Positions 6,084-14,150 of a DNA stretch of 25,410 bases are shown here, piece by piece; position 1 is the first letter of the stretch, and every line of letters starts with the position of its first letter. Origin of the DNA: Planctomycetota bacterium. Its GTDB lineage: Bacteria > Planctomycetota > Brocadiia > Brocadiales > Brocadiaceae. The position numbers were made by a program, and so were the translations under genes. The notes below the pieces were generated by a model. It ran no database searches and was not told the origin of the DNA. It saw only the letters and a list, made by a program, of their open reading frames with translations. Location: contig JAHFOW010000014.1 of assembly GCA_023261465.1 (NCBI GenBank), forward strand, positions 1-25,410. Reading direction: 5' to 3'.

Positions 6084-6767
6084 TCAAGAGTATGGTATTT
6101 TAAATAACCGCAATCCGGTGACTATAACAAACAACAAAAAGAGAAAAAATGCAACGACCTGAAACGTCACAAGGGGATTCCAGAGAAATTTCCCAAGAAG
6201 GCCTACAAGATAAAACAAGGCAACGGCAATACCTAAACAGCCAAACCAATGGGGAAATACCGTTGTTCTCACTATTGCCAGGCCTGACAGGCCCACCCAG
6301 CCAAGCAGTCAGGTAGCACCAAAAAGGCAGAAAAGCCCCCTGCCGTAAGATTCACCACAGGTATACATCACCTGTGCTGCAGCTTTCTGCGCCTTATTTC
6401 CAAATGCATGAATATTGGCCAGTGATCCAGTTACGGTGGCGCTCCTCAGAGGGCCAATAATTCCCAGGATAAGGGCAATCATTCCCGCCGTAAAGGCCAT
6501 TGAGGATATTGTCATTTCGCCCTTCCAGAGAGACCTCAATACTGCCAGAAACGTAGGAATTAAGGCGTAGGGGATGATCGTAATGCCCCACCACATAGCC
6601 TTCCATTCACCGCTATTTTGATAGATAATGGTGAGTATTTGGCCGGAGTCGTTGCTTTTGAGAACACTCCAGCGTGTCCACAGGTAGACATAAAGAAACA
6701 ATGTAAAACTGACGTATACAAGCGCAGTAATACCACCTAAGGTGAAAAGGTTTATTCTTGCCGCCAT
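6084..6767 (-). pseudogene. DUF4386-like multi-pass membrane protein with an in-frame TGA
   Basis: Two ORFs in the same frame (6767-6309 and 6296-6084) are separated only by TGA at 6311-6309 and four sense codons (LLGW). Reading through gives about 227 residues, the size expected for a DUF4386-like protein. Hydrophobic segments occur at about 7-30 (FTLGGITALVYVSFTLFLYV), 60-75, 88-105, after the TGA (WVGLSGLAIV) and in the last 60 residues. The GESYGRGLFCLFGAT segment before the stop continues smoothly into LLGWVGLSGLAI. The start at 6767 is well supported by AGGAGG 6 bases upstream. A nonsense mutation is the simplest explanation; readthrough or selenocysteine is a weaker alternative. The DUF4386 assignment is moderate. 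Confidence 0.65.
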
Positions 6768-6833
6768 TATAGCCTCCTGAATATCTTCAAAAAAACTGAA
6801 TTATTATGAAATATGAAAGATATTGATTTTCCT

Positions 6834-6907
6834 CTTTTTATCCTGGTTTCTACTCTCCTTGTCGTAATTCTGTTTTGAAAATCTCTTTGTGCTTCATTAT
6901 ATCATTG
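6834..6907 (-). repeat. Dispersed repeat, copy 2 (matches 1723-1795)
   Basis: This segment aligns to 1723-1795 with one single-base gap and roughly 85% identity by eye; both share TTTTATCCTGGTTTCTACTC. On the minus strand it encodes SKQNYDKESRNQDKK followed by a diverged tail ending at TAA (6804-6806). The ATG of copy 1 is AAG here, so copy 2 lacks that start. It lies 67-140 bases upstream of the broken DUF4386-like gene. Confidence 0.75.
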
Positions 6908-7063
6908 AATTGTCAGGTTTGTGTATGGAAGAAGTCCGGATTCATGGAGTAATGCGATACAATCAAATACCACAACCATAAGTTTTTTTGGGGGACATCC
7001 GATCTACTACAGAAAAACGAATCCAGTGTTGCAGAAAAGCCATGATGAAAAGTGTCAACTATT

Positions 7064-9502
7064 TTATGAAAAAATCCCCTTCTTTTTCTTCTTCTCAGGT
7101 TCTTTGCTGCCAAAAACGACAGGTAACATTTCGTCTACCTTTTCTATGAATACAAAATTTATGTCCTTTTTTGCGTTTTCAGGGACTTCTACGAGGTCTT
7201 TTTCGTTCCTCCTGGGCAAAAGAATGGTGGTAATTCCTGCCCGTTTTGCAGCCAAAACCTTTTCTTTGATACCGCCAACGGGGAGTACACGTCCACGGAG
7301 GGTGATCTCGCCAGTCATGGCAACATTTGAGAGAATAGGTTTGTTTTTTAGTAATGAGATAAGTGACATGGCCATAGTAACTCCGGCAGACGGGCCGTCC
7401 TTGGGAATGGCGCCCGCGGGTATGTGGATATGGAAGTCGTATTTATTGAAGTCCTTGAAGGTGATCTCCAGTTTGTTTAGTTTCGTCCGAATGTAGCTCA
7501 TTGCCGCTTGGGCAGATTCCTTCATGACGTCGCCGAGCTGCCCCGTGAGCATAAGTTTTCCTGTGCCGGGCATGCTGGTGGCTTCGATAAAGAGGATGTC
7601 GCCGCCAGCCTGTGTCCAGGCAAGGCCAGTGGCCACGCCCGCCTCTGTAGTCCGTTCTGCAACCTCTGAAAAAAATTTAATTGGCCCCAGATAATGGTGT
7701 AACTGGTCTGCCGCTACGTGGACAGACTGTTTTTCACCAGAGGCAACATCTTTAGCAACCTTTCTGAAAATGGTTGCGATTTCACGTTCCAGATTCCGAA
7801 TTCCTGCCTCGCGGGTGTAATCGGTGATGATTAACTTGATAACATCATCGTCAAGAGTCACCTGTTCATGGGTAAGGCCGTGTTCTTTGAGTTGTTTTGG
7901 TATGGTAAACTGCTTTGCGATAAATATCTTTTCTTCTGCCGTGTATCCGGGGAGTTCCAGGACTTCCATCCGGTCTCTCAGCGCTGGTGGAACGGTGTCT
8001 AATAGGTTTGCTGTCGTAATAAACATTACATTTCGCAGATCAAATGGTATGTCCAGATAATGGTCTTCGAATGAGTGGTTTTGTTCTGGATCAAGAACTT
8101 CTAAAAGCGCTGCGGAAGGGTCACCCCTGAAATCGGCGCCCAGTTTATCGATTTCATCAAGCATGAATACAGGGTTATTTGATCCAGCCTTTCGCAAACC
8201 CTGTATAATCCGGCCTGGCAGAGCGCCGATATAGGTACGACGATGACCTCTGATTTCTGCCTCGTCACGCACGCCACCGAGTGACATGCGGACAAATTTT
8301 CGGCCGATAGCACGGGCAATTGACATACCTACGGATGTCTTTCCTGTGCCTGGCGGGCCAACAAAGCACAGGATAGGGCCTTTCATGTCCTGTTTTAATT
8401 TACGGACGGCAAGGTATTCCAAAATCCTCTCTTTGACCTTTTCGAGGTCGTAGTGATCTTCGTCCAATATCTTACGAGCTGCTGGAATGTCCAGCCTGTC
8501 CGTGGTGGTGACCGACCATGGAAGGGCAACCAGCAGATCGAGATACGTCCGGGAAACAGTATATTCTGCGGATGCTGATGGCATTTTAGAGAGCCGGCTC
8601 AATTCTCGCTCTGCCTCTTTTTTGGCTTCTGGTGGCATTTTTGCATCTTCGATTTTCTTGGTGAGTTCCTTCATCTCCATAGAGCGTTCGTCTCCCTCGC
8701 CTAACTCATCCTGTATTGCCTTCAGTTGCTGCCGCAGGTAGTATTCCCTTTGACCTTTTTCCATCTCGTTTTTTACCTGGGACTGTATCTTGGTAGCCAT
8801 CTCCAGTACTTCCATTTCACCAGTAATCAGGGCGGTTACCTTCTGTAATCGCGCCTTTACATTGATAGACTCAAGTACCTGTTGTTTTTCAGCTACACTG
8901 ATATTAAGATGGGAGGCGATCATGTCAGCCAGACGGCTTGGGCTGTCAATGTTGACAATGGCTATCTTTAATTCTTCCGGAAGAGAAGGTGCCAGGGAGA
9001 TCATGCGGACAAACTGGTCGGCGGCATTTCTTGCCAGCGCCTCTGTTTCACGGTCATTTTCGATGATGTCATCGCGTACGGAGATTTTTGCCGAAAAATA
9101 AGGCTCTGTTTGTGTATATTCGTCGATCTTGATTCTGCTTATTCCCTGCACGAGCATTTTGGCGGAATTATCAGGCATACGTAACATCTGAAGCACGACA
9201 GCGGCAGTGGCATACTCATAGAGATCTGATTGTTTTACAACCTTCATGTCCTTTTCTTTTTGTGCAACAAGCGCAAGGAATCGGTTACCAGCAAGGACAT
9301 GGTTCAGGAGTTTAATATCTCGTTCGGTATAAACACTTAAAGCCGCTACCATGCTGGGGAAAACTACCGTGTCCTTGACTGGCAGGATGGGCAGTTCTCC
9401 GGGGATTTTAATCCTCTTTGATTTATCAGGATCGCCTGCTTCCGGGAGCACGGGCACCGGCTCTTTGTCTGGTAATTCTTCCTGGTTTTCCTTGTCTTTC
9501 AT
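7064..9502 (-). CDS. lon: ATP-dependent Lon protease (LonA)
   Basis: The 812-residue protein is full length for LonA. It has the N-terminal substrate-binding domain (about 34-230, from LPILPVKDTVVFP), a coiled region with QREYYLRQQLKAIQDELGE, an AAA+ module and a C-terminal Ser-Lys protease domain. Walker A is G382-PPGTGKTS and Walker B is FMLDEID at 446-452. The catalytic dyad is S705 (KDGPSAGVTM) and K748 (GGIKEK). It degrades misfolded and regulatory proteins in the cytoplasm. The tail is lysine-rich (EKKKKKGIFS). It starts 38 bases after the hsp20 stop, so hsp20-lon look co-transcribed. No good Shine-Dalgarno precedes the ATG at 9502. Confidence 0.98.
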   Translation of the reverse strand: MKDKENQEELPDKEPVPVLPEAGDPDKSKRIKIPGELPILPVKDTVVFPSMVAALSVYTERDIKLLNHVLAGNRFLALVAQKEKDMKVVKQSDLYEYATAAVVLQMLRMPDNSAKMLVQGISRIKIDEYTQTEPYFSAKISVRDDIIENDRETEALARNAADQFVRMISLAPSLPEELKIAIVNIDSPSRLADMIASHLNISVAEKQQVLESINVKARLQKVTALITGEMEVLEMATKIQSQVKNEMEKGQREYYLRQQLKAIQDELGEGDERSMEMKELTKKIEDAKMPPEAKKEAERELSRLSKMPSASAEYTVSRTYLDLLVALPWSVTTTDRLDIPAARKILDEDHYDLEKVKERILEYLAVRKLKQDMKGPILCFVGPPGTGKTSVGMSIARAIGRKFVRMSLGGVRDEAEIRGHRRTYIGALPGRIIQGLRKAGSNNPVFMLDEIDKLGADFRGDPSAALLEVLDPEQNHSFEDHYLDIPFDLRNVMFITTANLLDTVPPALRDRMEVLELPGYTAEEKIFIAKQFTIPKQLKEHGLTHEQVTLDDDVIKLIITDYTREAGIRNLEREIATIFRKVAKDVASGEKQSVHVAADQLHHYLGPIKFFSEVAERTTEAGVATGLAWTQAGGDILFIEATSMPGTGKLMLTGQLGDVMKESAQAAMSYIRTKLNKLEITFKDFNKYDFHIHIPAGAIPKDGPSAGVTMAMSLISLLKNKPILSNVAMTGEITLRGRVLPVGGIKEKVLAAKRAGITTILLPRRNEKDLVEVPENAKKDINFVFIEKVDEMLPVVFGSKEPEKKKKKGIFS

Positions 9503-9540
9503 AGGGGGTCATTCTTGACAAAAAAATTAATATGATTTTT

Positions 9541-10002
9541 TTATTGGTGAAAATTAATCTTTATAGAAAATGTTTTGGATGTTTGCTGCTGTGTCTTGGG
9601 TAAAACGACATCGAGAAAACCGTCCTTATATGTGGCCTGAATATTGTCAGTATCAATAGGTTTTGGGATATAAATGCTTCGTTCAAAATGTCCATAAGGA
9701 ATTTCTACCTGATAGAAACAGATTTTTTCGTGGGACGATGTATCTGATCGGAAACCAGTAATAGTAAGCGTTCCATCAGAAAAGACGACCCTGATATCTT
9801 CAGCCCTTGTTCCGGAGAGAGACATTTTTACGACGATTTCATCGGGAGTTTCATAAACATCGGTAAGAGGTTGCCACGGCGTCGATGAGTTTGTTGGGAT
9901 ATTTTTGTCAAAGAGAAAAAACTCTTTAAATATGTTTTCTGGTTTATTCTGTTTCGCATCGGTTTTATAATTTATTTTGTAATGAATACTATTGATTGAC
10001 AT
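9541..10002 (-). CDS. Small heat-shock protein (Hsp20/alpha-crystallin family)
   Basis: The start is taken at ATG 10002 (MSINSIHYKINYK), giving 153 residues. The frame stays open to 10173, but that extension has no family similarity and covers a repeat. The alpha-crystallin domain begins at about residue 41 (WQPLTDVYETPDEIVVKMSL) and includes the G-T-L-T-I-T-G strand and the YKDGFLDVVLPK end motif. Such proteins hold unfolding proteins in the cytoplasm for refolding or degradation. It is directly upstream of lon on the same strand, which couples holding with degradation. The expected C-terminal I-x-I/V anchor is present as FSIKINF. Confidence 0.93.
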   Translation of the reverse strand: MSINSIHYKINYKTDAKQNKPENIFKEFFLFDKNIPTNSSTPWQPLTDVYETPDEIVVKMSLSGTRAEDIRVVFSDGTLTITGFRSDTSSHEKICFYQVEIPYGHFERSIYIPKPIDTDNIQATYKDGFLDVVLPKTQQQTSKTFSIKINFHQ

Positions 10003-10331
10003 TTGAAAAGGAACCCCCTCAAATATTCTTTGTGCTGATTTCCCGAAAAAATGCCTTACTAAAGAGTAAGTATAAAATGTTCTTGCGCAGGCTCTACCAA
10101 AAGCCGAATTTGCGGGCAAGACGAGGCAAACACTAGTAATTGTTATGAATGGAGAAAAGATTGCTTCGCTCATCTCGCAATGGCAAGCGGGACAAACCTT
10201 TTTATTATATTGTACAAAACGGAATTACTATAGCAATTTTTATTTTTGAGCGCAAGGGCTTTGTATTGCAGTTGCCGTTTTCCCGGCAGCTATGGATGAT
10301 AAAAAACATCTGTTTGGGAATAAGCCGGAAT
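10003..10331. other. Leader of hsp20-lon with small palindromes; no gene seen
   Basis: The stretch of about 330 bp upstream of hsp20 holds a 6-bp hairpin CTTACT-AAAG-AGTAAG (10055-10070) and a dispersed-repeat fragment (10159-10185). On the minus strand TATACT (10074-10069) could be a -10 box, but no good -35 is at the usual distance. Hsp20 leaders often regulate by RNA folding; the 10055-10070 hairpin lies about 55 bases upstream of the start codon, but no ROSE or fourU element is evident. Confidence 0.35.
10159..10185. repeat. Dispersed palindromic repeat fragment
   Basis: GATTGCTTCGCTCATCTCGC followed by AATGGCA resembles the arms at 13740-13762 (reverse) and 13773-13805 (forward). All share the GATTGCTTC / GCAATGGCA ends. 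Such 'GAGATTGCTTCGCT...CGCAATG' sequences are known as short dispersed intergenic palindromes in various bacteria. Confidence 0.6.
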
Positions 10332-10362
10332 AAAAGACCCCGCAGTGAAAGCGGGGTCTTTT
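10332..10362. terminator. Strong bidirectional intrinsic terminator after groEL-1
   Basis: AAAAGACCCCGC (10332-10343) and GCGGGGTCTTTT (10351-10362) form a perfect 12-bp stem with a 7-base loop. The GC-rich core is flanked by A-run and T-run, so it can act in both directions. It sits 57 bases past the groEL stop and separates that transcript from hsp20-lon. Confidence 0.93.
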
Positions 10363-10419
10363 GCAACGAAATAAATAAAGCAACTTAAATGGTATAAACC
10401 CGATTGTTTACCACTGCGA

Positions 10420-12057
10420 TTAGTACATATCGCCATATCCACCGTAACCACCGCCGGGCGGCATGGGAGGTGTCTTCTTCTTTTCTGGTATCTTGCCTAC
10501 AATCGCATCGGTTGTAAGGAGTAACGTCGATATGCTTGCCGCATTTTGTAAGGCTGTTCTGACCACCTTTGTTGGGTCGATGATTCCTTCAGCAACCATG
10601 TCGCAATACCTGTCCGCGCTTGCGTCGTAACCTTCACTGTTTTTTGATGATTCTACTTTTTGGACAACAATCGAAGCGTTTACACCGGCGTTCGCAGCAA
10701 TCTGTCGTAAAGGCGCCCTTAATGCCCTTTTGACAATGTCCACACCCACGGCTTCATCACCGGTAAGTTTTAATGAGTCAAGAGCTGGAAGCGCCCTTAA
10801 GAGCGCAACGCCGCCACCGGGGAGGATGCCTTCTTCAACGGCTGCCCGGGTGGCATGAAGGGCGTCTTCTACACGCGCCTTCTTTTCCTTCATTTCACTC
10901 TCGGTTGCCGCGCCCACGTTAACCTGCGCTACACCGCCGGCCAGTTTAGCCAGTCTCTCCTGGAGTTTTTCACGATCATAATCTGATGTGGTGATAGAAA
11001 TTTCCTTCTTTATTTGCTCAATGCGCCCCTTAATCTTTTTACTATCCCCGGCGCCTTCAATAAGGATGGTATTTTCCTTATCAATTTCTATCTTCTTTGC
11101 ACGTCCCAGGTCCTTTACTTGCATGGCTTCCAGGTTAATGCCGAGGTCTTCAAAAACTGCCTGTCCGCCGGTAAGGATTGCAATATCCTCCAGCATGGCC
11201 TTTCGTTTATCTCCGAATCCGGGCGCTTTGACGGCTGCGCATTTTAAAGCACCGCGGAGTTTGTTTACAACGAGAAGGGTCAACGCCTCGCCTTCAATTT
11301 CTTCGGCGATAATTAAGAGAGGTTTGCCCGTTTGGGAAACCTTTTCCAGGATGGGTATTAACCCCTTAGCGGCAGTGATTTTTTTCTCATGAATTAGAAT
11401 ATAGGGATCGTCGAGAACGCATTGCATGGTATTGGGGTTCGTAATAAAATAGGGTGATAAATATCCCTTATCGAACTGCAAACCTTCTATCCATTTTGCG
11501 TCAGTTTGCAGGCTCTTTCCCTCTTCGACCGTTATAACACCATCTTTACCAACCTTTTCCATCGCATCTGCAATAATTTTTCCCACCTCGGTATCGTAGT
11601 TTGATGCAACCGTGGCTACCTGTTCAATCTCTTTACGTCCTTTAACAGGAATGGACATTTCTTTGAGTTTTTTTACGACCGTTTCTACTGCTTTATCGAT
11701 ACCGCGTTTTAATGCCATTGCATTAGCGCCTGCAGTTACATTCTTCAAGCCCTCAACAAATATGGCCTCGGCGAGTACTGTGGCCGTTGTCGTACCATCG
11801 CCTGCAACATCACTGGTTTTTGACGCCACGGTTTTTACCATTTGTGCGCCGATATTTTGCATATGGTCTTCAAGGTCTATTTCTTTGGCAACAGTGACGC
11901 CGTCCTTGGTGATAAGCGGAGAACCAAAGCTTTTCTGGATGACGACGTTGCGTCCCCGTGGCCCCAGTGTAATCTTTACCGCATCTGCCAATTGTTTGAC
12001 GCCCTGTTTAATAGTTTCCAGTGCGTCATGATCATAAATAATCTTTTTTGCTGACAT
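10420..12057 (-). CDS. groL: Chaperonin GroEL (copy 1, without adjacent groES)
   Basis: The 545-residue protein is full length. It carries the ATP-binding motifs KITLGPRGRNVVI near residue 28, GDGTTTATVLA near 86, GVEEGILPGGGVALL-type motif (VEEGILPGGGVALLRA) near 405, and the C-terminal glycine-methionine-type tail GGGYGGYGDMY. GroEL forms the double-ring folding chamber in the cytoplasm with GroES as lid. This copy has no groES beside it and would have to share the one encoded at 14712. The start is supported by GGAGG about 11 bases upstream (TTTGGAGGAAACTTAGAT). About two thirds of the first 60 residues match copy 2. Confidence 0.98.
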   Translation of the reverse strand: MSAKKIIYDHDALETIKQGVKQLADAVKITLGPRGRNVVIQKSFGSPLITKDGVTVAKEIDLEDHMQNIGAQMVKTVASKTSDVAGDGTTTATVLAEAIFVEGLKNVTAGANAMALKRGIDKAVETVVKKLKEMSIPVKGRKEIEQVATVASNYDTEVGKIIADAMEKVGKDGVITVEEGKSLQTDAKWIEGLQFDKGYLSPYFITNPNTMQCVLDDPYILIHEKKITAAKGLIPILEKVSQTGKPLLIIAEEIEGEALTLLVVNKLRGALKCAAVKAPGFGDKRKAMLEDIAILTGGQAVFEDLGINLEAMQVKDLGRAKKIEIDKENTILIEGAGDSKKIKGRIEQIKKEISITTSDYDREKLQERLAKLAGGVAQVNVGAATESEMKEKKARVEDALHATRAAVEEGILPGGGVALLRALPALDSLKLTGDEAVGVDIVKRALRAPLRQIAANAGVNASIVVQKVESSKNSEGYDASADRYCDMVAEGIIDPTKVVRTALQNAASISTLLLTTDAIVGKIPEKKKTPPMPPGGGYGGYGDMY

Positions 12058-12171
12058 ATCTAAGTTTCCTCCAAAATATTTCTTTGCTTTGATAGAAATG
12101 CTAATTAAAGAAATCTGATGAGCAAACTTGATGCCGATGTGTTCTTTTATATCATGAGATCATGGGTGGTT

Positions 12172-12199
12172 CCTATAAATTTAAGCCTTTAATTCTCAA
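12172..12199 (-). promoter_or_regulatory. Candidate sigma70-type promoter for groEL-1
   Basis: On the minus strand TTGAGA (12199-12194) and TATAGG (12177-12172) are separated by 16 bases. The -35 matches 5 of 6 and the -10 matches 4 of 6 consensus bases. It would give a leader of roughly 110 bases. No CIRCE (TTAGCACTC-N9-GAGTGCTAA) sequence is present between here and the gene. Confidence 0.3.
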
Positions 12200-12259
12200 T
12201 GAAATAGAAAATATTATAACAAAATTATTAATAGAAAGTATTTGGGTAAATCCCGAATA

Positions 12260-12272
12260 TGTCACTATGACA
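12260..12272. promoter_or_regulatory. 13-bp palindrome upstream of groEL-1 (possible operator)
   Basis: TGTCACTATGACA has perfect 5-bp arms around a 3-base centre. It lies about 200 bp upstream of the groEL-1 start and about 290 bp upstream of the DUF2905 gene, in the gap between the two divergent genes. Its role is unknown; it may be chance. Confidence 0.25.
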
Positions 12273-12389
12273 GTATCCATTCCTGAATACTTACATGTTA
12301 AGTGCCAATATGGCAGGAAATGATTTATTTAACATTGTAGGAATTTCAATACAAATCGTAGCGCGGGTAGTTTATCCCTATAACTGTTT

Positions 12390-12450
12390 GCACAGATCAA
12401 GCGGTTTAAGCAGATTAAACCGCTTATTGCCGACCACAAGATATCTGTGC
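12390..12450. repeat. Nested hairpin structure upstream of the DUF2905 gene
   Basis: The inner stem AAGCGGTTTAA (12399-12409) / TTAAACCGCTT (12415-12425) is a perfect 11-bp pairing with a 5-base loop. It is enclosed by a perfect 8-bp outer stem GCACAGAT (12390-12397) / ATCTGTGC (12443-12450). The whole is 61 bp. It ends exactly where a TATAAT begins (12451). It could be a repeat element, or a structured RNA if transcribed from the other direction. No U-tract follows. Confidence 0.7.
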
Positions 12451-12456
12451 TATAAT
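12427..12456 (+). promoter_or_regulatory. Candidate promoter for the DUF2905 gene
   Basis: TTGCCG (12427-12432) and a perfect TATAAT (12451-12456) are spaced by 18 bases. Transcription would start near 12463, about 100 bases before the ATG at 12564. The -10 box abuts the right arm of the nested hairpin, so the structure could also be an operator. Confidence 0.45.
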
Positions 12457-12563
12457 AAATAAAATTATTGAAGTCGTAATTTAATTGTATAGGATTTTGT
12501 TTTATTAATATGGGTTTTCTGGAAGCGACTGAAGTTGGACTACAAACTTGAAAGGCGTATTCG

Positions 12564-12788
12564 ATGGGCGAATTTGGTTCTTTTGGTAAGATTTTAATAA
12601 TCTTTGGTATTGTCCTGGTAATTGTGGGTGGATTATTTATGTTGGGCAGCAAGATCCCTTTTCTGGGAAGGCTCCCCGGCGATATTGCCGTCGAAAAGAA
12701 AAACTTCAGCTTTTATTTCCCCATTACCACGTGCATTATTGTGAGTATTATTCTATCTTTCATCATGTGGTTGTTTGGCAGGAAATAA
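12564..12788 (+). CDS. DUF2905-family small membrane protein
   Basis: The protein has 74 residues. It has two membrane segments: about 8-28 (GKILIIFGIVLVIVGGLFML) and about 53-70 (ITTCIIVSIILSFIMWLF), joined by IPFLGRLPGDIAVEKKNFSF. The 'LGRLPGDI...KNFSFYFP' linker is the signature of DUF2905. Function is unknown. It is transcribed away from groEL-1 and converges on the prenyltransferase with a 37-base gap. Confidence 0.85.
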   Translation: MGEFGSFGKILIIFGIVLVIVGGLFMLGSKIPFLGRLPGDIAVEKKNFSFYFPITTCIIVSIILSFIMWLFGRK

Positions 12789-12825
12789 TGCAACTTTGGA
12801 TTTGGGATTGAAGTACACCTTTCCG

Positions 12826-13695
12826 TTATTTTACAAATATGTCTATTATGGTTACTACCATAAATCCTATGCTGATAATCCCGTTTATAGTAAAAAATGC
12901 GGTGTTGATTTTGGAAAGGTCTCTTGGTTTTACGAGGGAATGCTCATAAAAGAGCAATCCTGCCACAATGAATATCCCAGAGAAATAAATAATACTCAAA
13001 TCCGTATAATGGGGTAAAAGTGCGAGTACCAGAACCATAAGCAGGTGCAGTACGCCGGAAACTATTAAAGCGCCTTGAATGCCCAGTTTTTTAGGGATGG
13101 AATACAAACTAAGCCTCATATCGTGTTCCAGGTCCTGACACGCATAAATAATATCAAAACCCGCCGTCCACAACACAACAGCAAGGGCCAGCAAAAAGGG
13201 TGTAATGGTAAATGAACCCTGGATGCCAACCCATGCACCAATGGGTGAGAGCGCCAACGCGGTTCCCAGGACAAAATGAGAGAAATGGGTAAACCGCTTT
13301 GTGTATGAATAGCCAAAGATAATAATGATTACCAATGGAGACAGATAGAACGCAAGCCGATTGAGCAACCATGCGCAGACAACAAAGAGCGCAACGCATA
13401 TAAAAGTAAATAATACGACATTCTTTCTGCCAATTTTTTCAATCAGCGTGACACGATAAGCTGTGCGGGGGTTATGGATATCGTAAGCAGTATCTACCAG
13501 CCGGTTAAAGGACATGGCAGCGCTGCGGGCCGTTACCAGAGCGCCAAGGATTAACAGCAATTGTGCTATTCCTGGCATACCACCGGCTGCAAGAAATGCG
13601 CTTATGACCGCAAAAGGGAATGAAAAGATGGTGTGCGGGAATTTAATTAAGTCAAGTATTGAAGATATTTTTTTGAGCATGCCTGAAAACGTCAC
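12826..13695 (-). CDS. UbiA-family prenyltransferase, likely quinone biosynthesis
   Basis: The 289-residue integral membrane protein has about eight to nine hydrophobic segments. The first Asp-rich prenyl-diphosphate site is N64-RLV-D68-TAY-D72 followed by IHNPRTAYR; the second is YACQ-D188-LEH-D192. SFPFAVISAFLAAGG at the N-terminus is also typical. Members join a polyprenyl chain to an aromatic quinone precursor at the membrane. Sequence style (RSAAMSFNRLVD..., NPRTAYR) resembles 4-hydroxybenzoate polyprenyltransferase and the MqnP-type enzyme of the futalosine menaquinone route. In a menaquinone-based anaerobe MqnP is the more likely role, but no other menaquinone gene is in the window. 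The start is the ATG at 13695; no strong ribosome-binding site was seen. Confidence 0.85.
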   Translation of the reverse strand: MTFSGMLKKISSILDLIKFPHTIFSFPFAVISAFLAAGGMPGIAQLLLILGALVTARSAAMSFNRLVDTAYDIHNPRTAYRVTLIEKIGRKNVVLFTFICVALFVVCAWLLNRLAFYLSPLVIIIIFGYSYTKRFTHFSHFVLGTALALSPIGAWVGIQGSFTITPFLLALAVVLWTAGFDIIYACQDLEHDMRLSLYSIPKKLGIQGALIVSGVLHLLMVLVLALLPHYTDLSIIYFSGIFIVAGLLFYEHSLVKPRDLSKINTAFFTINGIISIGFMVVTIIDIFVK

Positions 13696-13739
13696 TCTAA
13701 ATTATAATAACTGGTAAGTAAAAGTTCAATCCGCTTTTC

Positions 13740-13805
13740 ATTGCGAGCGGAGCGAAACAATTTTTCTCGCAGGAGATTGCTTCAGGCGGAGCCTTTGCAA
13801 TGGCA
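13740..13805. repeat. Inverted pair of dispersed palindromic repeats
   Basis: ATTGCGAGCGGAGCGAAACA (starting 13740) is followed by GAGATTGCTTCAGGCGGAGC and CTTTGCAATGGCA (13773-13805). The two halves are related in inverted orientation (ATTGCGAG...GAAACAAT versus AGATTGCTTC...GCAATGGC). A single related copy lies at 10159-10185. This is a typical intergenic repetitive palindrome. Confidence 0.6.
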
Positions 13806-14115
13806 TTTTTAACGCTTACTCTTGCCAGATATTCTTTTCGGAAATCAGTATAATTTGTCAAAGAGAAAGCGGAGAAAAATCAAAATATCAGAAAATTATA
13901 ATACTCTGTCCATTATTATTCAAGGACGTATCTGAAACAAGACCAAGCCTGCCATTATGGCGGCGAAAAGTAGGTATAATTATAATTCATGTAAATAAGG
14001 AAGTCTGTAATTATTCATGTATTAATGTGAAAAAAGAAATAGGTAAAATAATGTTAATTTGTATCTAAGTGGTTGATTTTATTATCAATACAACTTTTCG
14101 TGAAATAGTAATCAC

Positions 14116-14150
14116 ACAAATATTTTAAGGGATATTTTGAAAATATTTGT
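14116..14150. promoter_or_regulatory. 11-bp perfect inverted repeat upstream of the receiver gene
   Basis: ACAAATATTTT (14116-14126) and AAAATATTTGT (14140-14150) pair perfectly over a 13-base spacer. The centre-to-start distance to the ATG at 14236 is about 100 bp, a usual position for an operator. It might be an operator for the receiver-groESL run. Confidence 0.4.

Noticed and set aside
6294..6311. Recoded genetic code (TGA as sense)
   Set aside because: TGA ends several intact genes at the expected length (purB, thiE, hisI, acyP), so the in-frame TGAs are better explained as local damage.
10003..10173. N-terminal extension of the Hsp20 ORF
   Set aside because: The 57 extra residues do not resemble Hsp20, have no ribosome-binding site and overlap a dispersed repeat; ATG 10002 begins a family-like N-terminus.
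12058..12260. CIRCE operator upstream of either groEL
   Set aside because: The TTAGCACTC-N9-GAGTGCTAA pattern was looked for in both upstream regions and not found.
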